DNA from: an uncultured Opitutia bacterium
Lineage (GTDB): Bacteria; Verrucomicrobiota; Verrucomicrobiia; Opitutales; Opitutaceae
Reading direction: 5' to 3'
Assembly: GCA_903902745.1 (NCBI GenBank)
Contig: CAIUWA010000025.1
Coordinates: forward strand, 1-45,709
DNA length: 45,709 bases
The first letter of the stretch is position 1. The number at the start of each line of letters is the position of its first letter. Positions 1-8,307 of this stretch are shown here, in pieces. Below the pieces are notes generated by a model that was not told the DNA's origin, searched no databases, and was given only the letters and a program-made list of their open reading frames with translations. A program made the position numbers and the translations under genes.

Positions 1-1776
1 GCCGGCACCATTGCCCTCGATAAGACCCAGCCGCTGAACGACTCGCTGCCGGTCAGCCTCAAGCTCGAGATCACGGCCGGCGGCGCCCAGCAGCGCGCGG
101 GTATCGCCAACGACGGCTTCTGGGGTATCGCCGTTCGTCCCACGACGGCGTATCGCGCGTCGTTCTACGCCAAGGCCGCGCCCGGCTTCTCCGGACCGCT
201 CACCGTTTCGCTCGAGAACAACGATGGCTCCACTGTGTTTGCCTCGGCCAATGTCACCGGCGTCACGGGCGCCTGGAAAAAATTCGAGGTGAAGCTGACG
301 ACCGGCCGCGGTTTTACCGCTTCGGCGACCAACCGCCTCGCCATCCGCGCCGGCGCTCCCGGCACGCTCTGGTTCGGACTCGTCTCGCTGTTCCCGCCGA
401 CGTTGAACAACCGCCCGAACGGACTGCGCCCCGACATCATGGCGCTCCTCGCTGAGTACAAGCCCGCGTTCCTGCGCTTTCCCGGCGGCAATTATCTCGA
501 GGGAAATGATATCAAGAATTACTTCCAATGGAAGAAGACCCTCGGCGACATCTCCGAGCGTCCCGGCCACATGAGCCCGTGGCGCTACCGCTCCTCCGAC
601 GGCATGGGCCTGCTGGAATACCTCACTTGGTGCGAGGACCTGAAGATGGAGCCGCTGCTGGCGGTCTTCTCCGGGCTCCTGCTCGGCCAAGGCGGCGAGA
701 TTCTCCCGGGCGAAGCCCTCGCTCCCTACGTGCAGGAGGCCCTCGATGAAATCGAGTACGTCACCGGCGACACCAAGACCACGTGGGGCGCCCGGCGCGC
801 CAAAGACGGACATCCCGCGCCGTTCAAGCTCACCTATGTTGAGGTCGGCAACGAGGACTGGCGCGGCGACTACAACGGCCGCTTCAAGCAGATCCACGAC
901 GCCATCAAGGCCAAGTATCCCAACCTGAAGCTCATCGACTCTTCCATCCGCGGGGGCGTCGGTCCCAACGGCCGCCTCACCAGCCGCGTGACCGACCTCA
1001 CCGCGGACGTGCAGGACCATCACCTCTACACCAATTCCGAGCTGCAGTCCGAGTTCAGCTCCACCAGCTACGACAACTACGACCGCAAGGGCCCGAAGAT
1101 TTTTGAGGGCGAATGGGCCACTCGCGTGCCTGCCAACCAGCCGACGCCGAATTTTGCCGGCGCCCTCGGTGACGCCGCCTACATGACCGGCTTCGAGCGC
1201 AATTCCGACATGGTCATCATGGCGGGCTACGCGCCGCTGTTCGTCAACATCAGCAACCCCGCCGGTCGCGGCGTCGCCGGCTCGTCCATGCAGTGGCCGG
1301 TGAACCTGATCGGCTTCAACGCGCTCGGCAGCTACGGCTCGCCGTCCTTTTACGCCCAGGTCATGTTCAACAATAACCGCGGAGACCAGATCCTCACCTC
1401 GGAATCGAGCGGAGTCGGCACCCGCTCGTGGCAGGCTCCCGCCGGCCGCGCGGGTGGCGAACCCGCGCCGGCCCGCGACGTCCCGACGCTGTTCCACGCC
1501 GTCACCCGCGACAGCAAGACCGGCATCATTTACCTGAAGGTGGTCAACCCGCTCAGCACGCCGCAAGCCGTGCACGTGGAGATCCAGGGCGCCCGCTCGG
1601 TGGCGGCGAAAGGCGAATCCGTGATCATGAAGGCCGACAGCCCCGAGGAAACGAACTCCATCGCCGAGCCGAAGAAGATCGTACCCGTGACCGCCGCCGA
1701 AGCCGGCTTTGGCGCCAGCTTCACCCGCACCCTCGCGCCCTACTCGATCAACATCCTGAAGCTCTCGAGCAAGTGA
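1..1776 (+). CDS. Alpha-L-arabinofuranosidase, GH51 (5' end outside window)
   Basis: The reading frame is open from base 1, so the start lies upstream and only the last ~591 codons are seen. The first ~120 residues look like a beta-rich CBM4_9-type carbohydrate-binding domain. The catalytic barrel follows, with the family signatures FLRFPGGNYLEG and GMGLLEYLTWCEDL. The general acid/base is probably the Glu in VEVGNEDW (codon 853-855), and the nucleophile the Glu in EGEWA (codon 1111-1113). A C-terminal beta domain ends the protein. GH51 enzymes release terminal arabinofuranose from arabinan or arabinoxylan. The protein is probably exported, but the signal peptide is not visible. A palindromic element follows the stop within 10 bp. 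Confidence 0.9.
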   Translation, partial: AGTIALDKTQPLNDSLPVSLKLEITAGGAQQRAGIANDGFWGIAVRPTTAYRASFYAKAAPGFSGPLTVSLENNDGSTVFASANVTGVTGAWKKFEVKLTTGRGFTASATNRLAIRAGAPGTLWFGLVSLFPPTLNNRPNGLRPDIMALLAEYKPAFLRFPGGNYLEGNDIKNYFQWKKTLGDISERPGHMSPWRYRSSDGMGLLEYLTWCEDLKMEPLLAVFSGLLLGQGGEILPGEALAPYVQEALDEIEYVTGDTKTTWGARRAKDGHPAPFKLTYVEVGNEDWRGDYNGRFKQIHDAIKAKYPNLKLIDSSIRGGVGPNGRLTSRVTDLTADVQDHHLYTNSELQSEFSSTSYDNYDRKGPKIFEGEWATRVPANQPTPNFAGALGDAAYMTGFERNSDMVIMAGYAPLFVNISNPAGRGVAGSSMQWPVNLIGFNALGSYGSPSFYAQVMFNNNRGDQILTSESSGVGTRSWQAPAGRAGGEPAPARDVPTLFHAVTRDSKTGIIYLKVVNPLSTPQAVHVEIQGARSVAAKGESVIMKADSPEETNSIAEPKKIVPVTAAEAGFGASFTRTLAPYSINILKLSSK

Positions 1777-1784
1777 CGCCGGGG

Positions 1785-1851
1785 CGGATGGTCCGATGGC
1801 CAGATGGTCCGAAGGTCGGAAATCCGATCATCCGACCATCTGATCATCGGG
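1785..1851. repeat. Palindromic intergenic element, 'gatggtccg' word family
   Basis: The left arm (1785-1820) repeats the words gatggtccga and gatggccag. The right arm (1823-1851) repeats their complements tccgatcatc, ccgaccatc and gatcatcgg. Only two bases separate the arms, so an imperfect long hairpin can form. It starts 9 bp after the GH51 stop and could act as a transcript 3' end or processing site, but it has no T-tract. Confidence 0.6.
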
Positions 1852-1894
1852 CTTTGAAATAGCCTGTCCCTTGCAATGGACCCCCACCGCGGCG

Positions 1895-1916
1895 CGGACC
1901 AAGGTCCGGCCCTACA
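1895..1916. repeat. Half palindromic element, GGACCAAGGTCC / CCCTACA type
   Basis: A perfect palindrome, cggaccaaggtccg (1895-1908), is followed by gccctaca. This matches, in inverse orientation and with one difference, the left arm of the element at 8831-8922, so it looks like a solo arm of that family. Confidence 0.5.
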
Positions 1917-1950
1917 GGTGAAAGCAGCGGGGATTGCTTCCCTTCTTACC

Positions 1951-1986
1951 AAATAAAAAGCGCCACCGGAAAACCGGTGGCGCTTT
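1951..1986 (-). terminator. Rho-independent terminator of the cytochrome b562-like gene
   Basis: A perfect 13-bp stem has arms 1957-1969 and 1974-1986 and a 4-base loop. Read on the minus strand it ends in a run of T (cttttta), and it starts about 28 bp after the stop of the minus-strand gene. On the plus strand it lacks a good T-tract, so it mainly serves the minus-strand gene. Confidence 0.85.
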
Positions 1987-2014
1987 GGTCAACAGGCCGG
2001 AGCCTGGGGAAAAA

Positions 2015-2449
2015 TTACTGCTTCTTGCCGCTCTTCTTGAACTCGGTGTGGCCTTCCTTCTGGAGACCACCGAGCTCGGTGTAGATCGTCTGCGCTTCGT
2101 CATTCTTGCCGGCCTTCAGCGCGGCCGTGAGCTTGTCGAGCGAGGCGATGAGCTTGTTGAGCTCTTCCTTATAGGCGGCAATCGCCTTGGGCTGATCGGC
2201 CGCCGGCATGTCCGCGATCTTCATCGGGGTCAGCGCGAGCGCCGCGGTGGCGTTTTCCTTGATGGTCGCGACTTTGGCGAGCGAGTCATCATTCTTGGTG
2301 GCGTCGGCGAGCTGCGCGCGCAGGGGGCGGAAAGCCGAGCTCATTTTCTGCATTTTCATCTGGAGCTCTGTGTCGCCGTCGGCCGCGCGGAGGGCGGGTG
2401 AAACGGAGAGAGCCAGGGCGAGGGAGCACAATACGATGCTGATTTTCAT
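2015..2449 (-). CDS. Cytochrome b562-like periplasmic protein
   Basis: The protein has 144 residues. I start it at the ATG at 2449 because this gives a clean signal peptide (MKISIVLCSLALALSVSPALRA); the frame stays open further upstream but that part is not protein-like. The mature part is a predicted four-helix bundle of about 120 residues, the usual size of the cytochrome b562 family (PF07361). The family's axial ligands appear conserved: a Met near residue 33 (LQMKM) and a His near residue 134 (KEGHTEF). The family binds non-covalent haem in the periplasm; its physiological role is poorly known. Sequence identity to the E. coli protein is low, so haem binding is inferred from two positions only. 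The gene stands alone and has its own terminator. Confidence 0.7.
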   Translation of the reverse strand: MKISIVLCSLALALSVSPALRAADGDTELQMKMQKMSSAFRPLRAQLADATKNDDSLAKVATIKENATAALALTPMKIADMPAADQPKAIAAYKEELNKLIASLDKLTAALKAGKNDEAQTIYTELGGLQKEGHTEFKKSGKKQ

Positions 2450-2689
2450 GGGTCGAGGTAGGGAACGATAGGATAGATGGCTGAATTGCCGGGGCGCAAA
2501 ACCAACAATCCCGGCCGCGAAGCGCAACCGGAATCTTTTTACGCCACTGGGGAGGGAAGACGCACCCGTCCCTGAAAAGAGACCGGAAATTGACTTCCCT
2601 GGCACCGATATGAAACTGACTTCCCCTCCGACCGGTATCCCGCAAGGCTAGGTCCGGTTCTCCCCCTCCCTCCCCAACCTCACTATAAC

Positions 2690-3505
2690 ATGCTCCCCAT
2701 GAATGGCCGACTGATGCTCCTCCTTGCCGCCGCCCTGCTGGCGACCGTTCCCGTTCACGCCCAGGATTGGGCCAAGGCCCGCCTCGATGGCAAATCCCCG
2801 CGCCATCAGGAGTGGGTGAAAATCAAGCAGGGCTCGCGCGTGGTGGAGGCTTTCATCACCTACCCCGAGGTGAAGGACAAGGCGACCGCGGTCGTGGTCA
2901 TCCACGAGATTTTCGGCCTGTCCGACTGGGCCCGCAGCGTGACCGACGAGTTGGCCGAGGCCGGCTACATCGCCATCGCCCCCGATCTGCTTTCCGGTGT
3001 CGGCCCGAACGGCGGCGGCTCCAGCGCCATTTCGCCCGCGGACATGGGCAAGACCATCCAGGGGCTGCCCGTCGACCAGGTGAATGCCGACCTCCAGGCC
3101 GTCACCGACTACGTCGCGAAGTTACCCGCCTGCAACGGCAAGGTCACGGTCGCGGGTTTCTGCTGGGGCGGCGGCAAGACCTTCCTCTTCGCCAATGCCG
3201 GCAAGGGCATCAAGGCCGCGTTTTCCTTCTACGGCCCGCAGTCCGACAAGGCCGAGGACTTCGCGAAGATCAACTGCCCGGTCTATGGGTTCTACGCCGG
3301 CAACGATGCGCGCGTCGATGCGACCATCCCCCGGACCACCGACTTCATGAAGGCCGCCGGCAAAACCTATGAGCCCGTCCTCTACGATGGCGCCGGCCAT
3401 GGCTTCATGCGCGCGGGCGAGGATCCGACCAACAAGGTCGAGGCCAACAAAAAGGGCCGCGAGGATGCCTGGCAGCGCTGGATGGCGTTGCTGAAGAAGG
3501 TCTGA
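2690..3505 (+). CDS. Dienelactone hydrolase family protein, exported
   Basis: The protein has 271 residues, with an N-terminal signal peptide ending near VHAQ (residue 25). A second ATG three codons in (2699) is an equally good start. The alpha/beta-hydrolase core carries the dienelactone-hydrolase nucleophile motif GFCWGG with Cys158. The other triad residues are probably Asp206 (GNDARVD) and His237 (GAGHGFM). Family members hydrolyse lactones or esters; a Cys nucleophile separates them from serine esterases. The export signal suggests a periplasmic substrate, which I cannot name. It is a single gene, followed after 13 bp by a perfect 27-bp inverted repeat. Confidence 0.85.
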   Translation: MLPMNGRLMLLLAAALLATVPVHAQDWAKARLDGKSPRHQEWVKIKQGSRVVEAFITYPEVKDKATAVVVIHEIFGLSDWARSVTDELAEAGYIAIAPDLLSGVGPNGGGSSAISPADMGKTIQGLPVDQVNADLQAVTDYVAKLPACNGKVTVAGFCWGGGKTFLFANAGKGIKAAFSFYGPQSDKAEDFAKINCPVYGFYAGNDARVDATIPRTTDFMKAAGKTYEPVLYDGAGHGFMRAGEDPTNKVEANKKGREDAWQRWMALLKKV

Positions 3506-3518
3506 TTTTTCCGGAAAT

Positions 3519-3582
3519 GTTGTAGCGGCGGTCTATGACCGCCGAGGTTCCCGGATCGGCGGTCATAGACCGCCGCTACAAC
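3519..3582. repeat. Perfect 27-bp inverted repeat with nested hairpins
   Basis: The arms 3519-3545 and 3556-3582 are exact reverse complements around a 10-base loop. Inside each arm, cggcggtc-tat-gaccgccg is itself a perfect hairpin. The unit can therefore fold as one long stem or as two small ones. It lies between the dienelactone hydrolase and the next gene. There is no T-tract, so it is not a standard terminator. Confidence 0.8.
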
Positions 3583-3604
3583 TAACCTCCAGCTCCCCTC
3601 CGTC

Positions 3605-4054
3605 ATGCCCGCCGACGAGCCGGATCCGCCGCGCAAGTTCTACGAGTTCAAGCCGAATGAATTCGAGCCGGTGAATCCGCCGACCGGCGCGCCGCAGGCC
3701 ATCCCGCCGGTCGATGTGCACAATCTGCTGCGCCAGGCCAACTCCTCCAAGCCCGGCGGTGTCGCCAAACCCATCCCTTCCGCCCAACCCAACGAGGTTC
3801 ACGCCATTCTCCGGATGAACGAGCTCCGGGCCAAAATCGCGGGCCTGAATGAACTCAAGCCGATGGAGCAGCGCCCCTCGCGGCGAAAACGCGATTTCTG
3901 GTTTCTCATCATCTCGGGGAATCTCCTGCTCGGCCTCATCGCCGTCCGCGCAGGTATCGGCAGTCCGATCGTTTTCGCCTCGGCCATCGCCGGCCTCGGC
4001 ATGCTCACGGTCTCACTCTACTGGGTGATGTATCACATCATGGACGACTATTGA
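3605..4054 (+). CDS. Hypothetical membrane protein with proline-rich N-terminus
   Basis: I do not recognise this 149-residue protein. Residues 1-95 are hydrophilic, rich in Pro, Asn and Glu, and contain two similar short segments (PPVDVHNLLRQAN and QPNEVHAILRMNE) that look like an internal repeat. A basic stretch (RPSRRKRD, about 93-100) precedes two hydrophobic segments (about 101-120 and 122-145). By the positive-inside rule the N-terminal part should be cytoplasmic. The start at 3605 is the first ATG after the inverted repeat. Nothing in the neighbours suggests a role. Confidence 0.65.
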   Translation: MPADEPDPPRKFYEFKPNEFEPVNPPTGAPQAIPPVDVHNLLRQANSSKPGGVAKPIPSAQPNEVHAILRMNELRAKIAGLNELKPMEQRPSRRKRDFWFLIISGNLLLGLIAVRAGIGSPIVFASAIAGLGMLTVSLYWVMYHIMDDY

Positions 4055-4061
4055 GTCAGAA

Positions 4062-4079
4062 GGCCTGAATTCACAGGCC
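4062..4079 (+). terminator. Hairpin after the hypothetical membrane protein gene
   Basis: A perfect 6-bp stem, ggcctg/caggcc, with a 6-base loop lies 7 bp after the stop. The following T-run is short (gattttga), so termination is likely but weak. Confidence 0.45.
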
Positions 4080-4090
4080 GTGGATTTTGA

Positions 4091-4199
4091 TCGGGCGAAC
4101 CCTCCGGGTGAGCCGTTCGACAAGCTCACGGTCCGAGACCGCGGCTCCGCCTTCGCCAAGACTTCGGCGGACAAGTCGGCAGGGACGCCTCGCCCTACC
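4091..4199. repeat. Family A intergenic element, copy 1
   Basis: A ~109-bp unit begins gggcgaaccctcc and ends gacgcctcgccctacc, so its outer ends are inverted (gggcga/tcgccc). Inside it, gtgagc and gctcac form another hairpin. It is closely similar along its whole length to the unit at 5301-5412 in the same orientation. The two copies bracket the trmH-family gene. Confidence 0.8.
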
Positions 4200-4227
4200 T
4201 TCTCTGCCAATTGCAAGGCAGGCGGTT

Positions 4228-5205
4228 TCAGCGCCGTTCCGGCGTGCGGGCGAACAGCTCCCAGATGAGCACCGCGGCGGCCACGGAGACATTGAGCGAC
4301 TCCACCTTGCCGCTGCCGGGAATCGTCACGAGTCGCGAGCAGGCCTCCGCCACCTCGGGGGCGAGACCGTGCTCCTCGTTGCCGAGCAGGAGCGCGAACG
4401 GTTTCCGCCCGGCGGGGCGCGGGGCGTCGGGCCGGCCGCCCCGCGTGGCGGCGCCGACCACGTCGTAACCCGCGGCGGTGAGTTCGCGCGCGAAGGTGGC
4501 GAGGCTTTTCACCTGCCACACCTCGAGATGCTCGAACCCGCCCTCGGCCACGCGATGCGCCGCATCCGTCGGCCGCGCCGCCGCCGGATCTTCCGGCAGC
4601 ACAATCCGGGACACGCCAAAAAAAGCCGCCGTGCGCGCAATCGCGCCCAGGTTGTGCGCGTTGCCGATCCGGTCGAGCACCAGCACCGCCTCGCCCCGCT
4701 TCGCCCACTGGCGGAGATCGTCCGCCGCCACCAGGCGCAGTGCGGGCGGCGCGACGACCGCCACGATGCCGCCGTGATGGATCGAGCCGGCGATCTTCTC
4801 GAGCTCGGCCGGCTCGACGCAGCGATAAACTTTTTTCGCCTGCGCCAGCACCTTGCACATCACGCCAATCTGGCGGCCCGTCGCGTAGTCGAAGAACAAC
4901 CGCTGGATCGAGCCCGGGTCGCGCGCAAACCGTGCCCGCACCGCCGCCAGCCCGCACAGTTTCAATTCATCCCGCGCCGGCCCGCTGCGCGAGCCCTTGA
5001 GCGCGGACGGTGCGGCGGCATCCGCCTTCGCGAAAGCCGGGGGCGGCGGCACGACGGGCGCGCTGGGCGCCGGCGGCTTCGCCCCGGCATAACCTGAAGC
5101 CCCCCGCGGCCGCGGCGGCCCCGCCGGTGCGAAAAATTCGCCGGAAGACGGAGCGGGACGCGAACCCGGATGCGAACCCGGACCGGGCTTGGAAAAATGC
5201 GGCAT
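4228..5205 (-). CDS. TrmH/SpoU family RNA 2'-O-ribose methyltransferase
   Basis: The protein has 325 residues. The frame continues to a TTG at 5244, but the ATG at 5205 is the more likely start. Residues 1-75 are low-complexity and rich in Pro, Ala, Gly and Ser, so they look like a disordered tail. The SPOUT methyltransferase domain spans about 80-320. An N-terminal RNA-binding part (KLCGLAAVRARF) precedes the three SpoU motifs: NAHNLGAIARTAAFFG (182-197), LGNEEHGL (274-281) and IPGSGKVESLNVSVAAA (295-311). Members use S-adenosylmethionine to methylate ribose in rRNA or tRNA as knotted dimers. The exact target (for example 23S G2251 or tRNA G18) cannot be told. Family A repeats flank it on both sides. 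Confidence 0.88.
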   Translation of the reverse strand: MPHFSKPGPGSHPGSRPAPSSGEFFAPAGPPRPRGASGYAGAKPPAPSAPVVPPPPAFAKADAAAPSALKGSRSGPARDELKLCGLAAVRARFARDPGSIQRLFFDYATGRQIGVMCKVLAQAKKVYRCVEPAELEKIAGSIHHGGIVAVVAPPALRLVAADDLRQWAKRGEAVLVLDRIGNAHNLGAIARTAAFFGVSRIVLPEDPAAARPTDAAHRVAEGGFEHLEVWQVKSLATFARELTAAGYDVVGAATRGGRPDAPRPAGRKPFALLLGNEEHGLAPEVAEACSRLVTIPGSGKVESLNVSVAAAVLIWELFARTPERR

Positions 5206-5300
5206 GGCGCACACTGGAGCAGACCCGGGCGCAAAACCAAACAAAAGTAGGGCGAGGTCTCTGACCCGCCGGGCTATCTACGTTCTATGCTATTGGATTT

Positions 5301-5412
5301 GGGTAGGGCGAACCCTCCTGGTGAGCCGTTCAACAAGCTTACGATCGAGACCGCGGCTCCGCCTTCGCCAAGGCTACGGCGGACAAGTCGGCAGGGACGC
5401 CTCGCCCTACCC
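5301..5412. repeat. Family A intergenic element, copy 2
   Basis: The unit runs from gggtagggcga to tcgccctaccc, giving an 11-bp outer inverted repeat, and shares its interior with 4091-4199 (for example ctccgccttcgccaag). A partial relative precedes it at 5248-5280 (gtagggcgaggtc). An 18-base fragment, reverse-complemented, recurs at 12453-12470. Confidence 0.8.
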
Positions 5413-5469
5413 GCAGACCGCCGGCGGCCATGGTCGAATACCACAGCGACGTTAATAGGACGACCCACT

Positions 5470-6468
5470 TCAGACCACCTCGCCCACCAGCGTGAACTCT
5501 TCGCGGTCGTGATAAAGATGCCGGATGCGCAGGCCCGGCGCGCGGGTCATCAGCACCGAGCCCGGCGCGCGCAGCTCACGCATGAACGCCAGCGGATCCA
5601 CCCGGCCGAACTTCAGGTTGATCACAAAGCGGCGGCACCAGCGGTGCGTCAGCCAGGGCTCGATGATGTTGCGCAGCACATTGTGCGGCTCCTCGACCAG
5701 GTCGCAGAAGAGCCAGTCGTAAGTCACGCCGGCCGGCACCGCGAACTTGAACGCATCCTCCAGCCGGTGCTCGATTAGCGGATGATCGAGGGCGCCGCCC
5801 TTGAGCGGGCCGTTGTCGATCGCGATGACCTTCGCGCCGCGCTTCGCCGCGCTGTAGCTCCAGCCGCCAGGTGCGGCGCCGAGATCGACCACGGTTTCGG
5901 CGGCCTGCGGTTCGCGGCTGAGCATAATGTAGGCTTCCTCCACCTTCAGATAGGAGCGTGATGGCGCGAGGTCGTCGTCCGCCATCCGGCGCTGGCCGTG
6001 GCCCAGCGCGTCGCGCGCCACAAAGGCGCGGCCGAAATCGGTGAAATACACGAACAGTCCCCGCGCCGGTCCGGCGCCCCGCGGCGGCTCAAACACCGCG
6101 AGCTTCGCGAGGCGCGCGACTTTCTTCTTCAGCAGTTCGCCAAACGCCGCCTCGACGCTGCTGATGCGCCGGCCGAGCCCGACGATCTCCGATGGCCCCT
6201 GCCACACGCACGGCCAGGCCGACTCGATCCGCTCTCCGCGCATGCTCGTGAGAAAAAATTCGGCCACACGCTGGGCGAGGGCATTGACGGCATCACCCTT
6301 CACCTCGACGGGATCGACCAGCGTGAGATGCGCGAAGACGAGGTCGGCAGGCCGCACTCCACCCGCCATCACCCAGCCCGGGCCCTGTTCCGTGACCGTG
6401 CCGCCCGCCTCCGTCAGCTCGCGCGCGAGGAAGGTTTCAAAGCCGGCCTGACAGAGCTGCAAATTCAT
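5470..6468 (-). CDS. rlmM: 23S rRNA 2'-O-methyltransferase RlmM-like
   Basis: The protein has 332 residues. I start it at the ATG at 6468 because GGAG lies 8 bp upstream and because RlmM proteins begin with a similar QAGFE segment; the frame stays open to 6510. Residues 1-110 resemble the RlmM N-terminal and THUMP-like RNA-binding part. Residues 165-332 form an RrmJ/FtsJ-type Rossmann methyltransferase with the SAM motif DLGAAPGGWS (195-204), an acidic CDLVEEP (255-261) and a lysine in FVINLKFG (Lys286) that fits the K-D-K-E catalytic set. In E. coli RlmM methylates C2498 of 23S rRNA. The same target here is inferred from similarity. A palindrome separates it from the SDR gene upstream. Confidence 0.82.
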   Translation of the reverse strand: MNLQLCQAGFETFLARELTEAGGTVTEQGPGWVMAGGVRPADLVFAHLTLVDPVEVKGDAVNALAQRVAEFFLTSMRGERIESAWPCVWQGPSEIVGLGRRISSVEAAFGELLKKKVARLAKLAVFEPPRGAGPARGLFVYFTDFGRAFVARDALGHGQRRMADDDLAPSRSYLKVEEAYIMLSREPQAAETVVDLGAAPGGWSYSAAKRGAKVIAIDNGPLKGGALDHPLIEHRLEDAFKFAVPAGVTYDWLFCDLVEEPHNVLRNIIEPWLTHRWCRRFVINLKFGRVDPLAFMRELRAPGSVLMTRAPGLRIRHLYHDREEFTLVGEVV

Positions 6469-6550
6469 CGGGTTCTCCGTGGACACAACGCAACGTAACG
6501 GGTGCGTCACGCGCCGTGCAATGCCGCAGGCGGCACCCTAGAACCCGGAG

Positions 6551-6648
6551 GTTTCACGCGAAGCCGCGAAGGACGCGAAGTCGATCCGGTTTGGAGTTCG
6601 ATCCCTAAAATTTCAACCTTCGCGCTCTTCGCGACTTCGCGTGAACCA
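6551..6648. repeat. Palindromic element, 'cgcgaag' word family, copy 1
   Basis: The left arm (6551-6585) reads ttcacgcgaagccgcgaagg and continues with gacgcgaag. The right arm (6615-6648) carries the complements ccttcgcgctcttcgcgac and ttcgcgtgaa. The words cgcgaag and cttcgcg repeat three times per arm. A second member lies at 14829-14911. It fills most of the rlmM-SDR gap. Confidence 0.7.
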
Positions 6649-6666
6649 GGATCGAAATGCGTCCGC

Positions 6667-7452
6667 TCACAGCCGGTGCAGGTGGAATCCGCCGTCCACG
6701 TCGAAGACGGCGCCGGTGGAAAAAGGAAACCGGCCCTCCGCGATCGCGCGCACGGCGCGGCCGACGTCCTCGGGCTTGCCCCAGCGGCGGATCGGCGTGA
6801 TGCCCCGCTCGTCCTGGATGATCAGCTTGTCGTATTTTTCCTTCACGCCGCCGGTCATGTCCGTGGCGATGACCCCGGGGCGGATCTCGTAAACGTTGAT
6901 CCCGTCGTTCGCGAGGCGATCGGCAAAGAGCTTCGTCATCATCGCGAGGCCCGCCTTCACCATGCAGTAGTCGCCGCGGTTGATGGACGCGGTGTAGACG
7001 GAGATGGAGGTGATGTTGACGATGCGCCCGCGGCAGCCCTCGGCGTCCGGCGCCTGCGCGAGCATCCGCTTGGCGACGAGCTGCGTGAGGAAAAACGGTC
7101 CCTTGAGATTGATCGCGTAGAGCCGGTCGAAGCTTTCCTCGCCCGCATCGAGCAGGTCGGCCCGCACCGTCGGCGCAACCCCGGCATTGTTCACCAGCAG
7201 GTCGATGCGCCCGAATTTCGCGACCGTTTCCGCCACGAGTCGCTCGCGGTCCGCCGCCACGGCGATGTCGCCCTGCACGACAAAGCCGTCGCCGCCCGCC
7301 TCCTTGACCAGCGCCAGCGCCTCGGCCGCCGCCTTGGCGTTGCCCGCGTAGTTGATGGCCACGCGGCCGCCGGCGCGGGCGAGCTCAAGGGCGATGCCCC
7401 GGCCGATGCCGCGGGACGCGCCGGTGACCAGGGCGGTTTGAGGGGAAGTCAT
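6667..7452 (-). CDS. SDR family NAD(P)-dependent oxidoreductase (FabG-like)
   Basis: The protein has 261 residues, the normal length for a classical short-chain dehydrogenase. The ATG at 7452 puts the cofactor motif TGASRGIG at residues 10-17, as expected, although the frame continues to 7524. NNAG occurs at 88-91, and the active site is Ser149, Tyr162 and Lys166 ([20 protein letters not shown]). The Rossmann fold ends with an FDVDGG segment, typical of 3-oxoacyl-ACP reductases and sugar or polyol dehydrogenases. The substrate is unknown. The small dinucleotide-site residues (ASRGIG, NYAG) slightly favour NADPH. No operon partner lies within 200 bp. Confidence 0.85.
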   Translation of the reverse strand: MTSPQTALVTGASRGIGRGIALELARAGGRVAINYAGNAKAAAEALALVKEAGGDGFVVQGDIAVAADRERLVAETVAKFGRIDLLVNNAGVAPTVRADLLDAGEESFDRLYAINLKGPFFLTQLVAKRMLAQAPDAEGCRGRIVNITSISVYTASINRGDYCMVKAGLAMMTKLFADRLANDGINVYEIRPGVIATDMTGGVKEKYDKLIIQDERGITPIRRWGKPEDVGRAVRAIAEGRFPFSTGAVFDVDGGFHLHRL

Positions 7453-7537
7453 GTCCTCGCCAGCAAAGTCGCGCCGCCCGACGCGGGCAAGCCCGTCGTA
7501 GGGCATCCAACCCGCCTTCTTCAACCCGGCAGGATTT

Positions 7538-7641
7538 AGCCACAGATTACACCGATGAGCACAGATGGTCTCATGTGTGATCCGTGCCCACCAGTCTCGC
7601 CAAAGCCGAAAGGCGACGGTAGATCAGTGCAATCTGTGGCC
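7538..7641. repeat. Palindromic element, 'ccacagatt' word family
   Basis: The left arm is agccacagattacaccgatg (7538-7557), followed by agcacagat. The right arm is agatcagtgcaatctgtggc (7622-7641). The centre holds a second small hairpin (cgcc...ggcg near 7597-7615). It occupies the ~280-bp divergent gap between the SDR gene and the first BON gene. No promoter is clear in that gap. Confidence 0.65.
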
Positions 7642-7733
7642 AGCCCTTCCGCGGGATTTGAAGAATCTTTGGTCCGGCAAGAACCAAGGGGCAACTTCGG
7701 GGTCAGTCGCGGCCCAACCATCCTCCTATTCAT

Positions 7734-8255
7734 ATGAAAATCATCCTTATCTCCACCGCCCTGCTGGGCCTCCTTTCCGCCGGCTGTAACAAGAACGACA
7801 CTCCTCCCGTGGTGCAAAAGACGGAAAACGCCGTCAGCAACGCCTACGACAAAACCAAGGATGCCGTCGGTAACGCCGCCGAAAAGACGAAGGACGTGGC
7901 CATCGACGCGAAAAATGCCGTCGCGGACAAGTTTACCGAGTGGAAGCTCACGCCTTCCGACATCAAGGCCGATCTCCAAAAGGGCGGTCGTGTGGTCCGC
8001 GACAAGACCGTCGCCGCTGGCGAGAAGGTCGGCGGAGCCGTCGACAACGCCCGCATCGTCACCGTCATCAACGCGAAGTATGTCGCTGATTCCGATCTCT
8101 CGGCTTGGAAGATCAACGTCGATGCCGACAGCGGTGTGGTCACGCTCAACGGGACCGTCAAATCGGAGGATTTCATCGGCAAGGCCATCGTGCTCGCCCT
8201 CGATACCGATGGCGTCCACCAGGTCGTCTCGCTGCTGAAGGTTGAAACGAAGTGA
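7734..8255 (+). CDS. BON-domain lipoprotein
   Basis: The protein has 173 residues. The N-terminal signal ends in a lipobox (LLSAGC, Cys18), so the mature protein should be a lipoprotein. Residues 25-65 contain heptad-like Ala/Lys/Asp repeats (YDKTKDAVGNAAEKTKDVA), resembling LEA or apolipoprotein-like amphipathic helices. A BON domain (about 100-172) includes VTLNGTV and ends with DGVHQVVSLLKV. BON domains bind phospholipid and occur in OsmY-type envelope-stress proteins. The next gene is a clear paralogue 52 bp downstream, so the two probably form one transcript. Confidence 0.82.
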   Translation: MKIILISTALLGLLSAGCNKNDTPPVVQKTENAVSNAYDKTKDAVGNAAEKTKDVAIDAKNAVADKFTEWKLTPSDIKADLQKGGRVVRDKTVAAGEKVGGAVDNARIVTVINAKYVADSDLSAWKINVDADSGVVTLNGTVKSEDFIGKAIVLALDTDGVHQVVSLLKVETK

Positions 8256-8307
8256 TCGCCCGCAGGACCGACTGGACGTCTGAACGCCCCGGTTCCATCC
8301 TGCCTTC

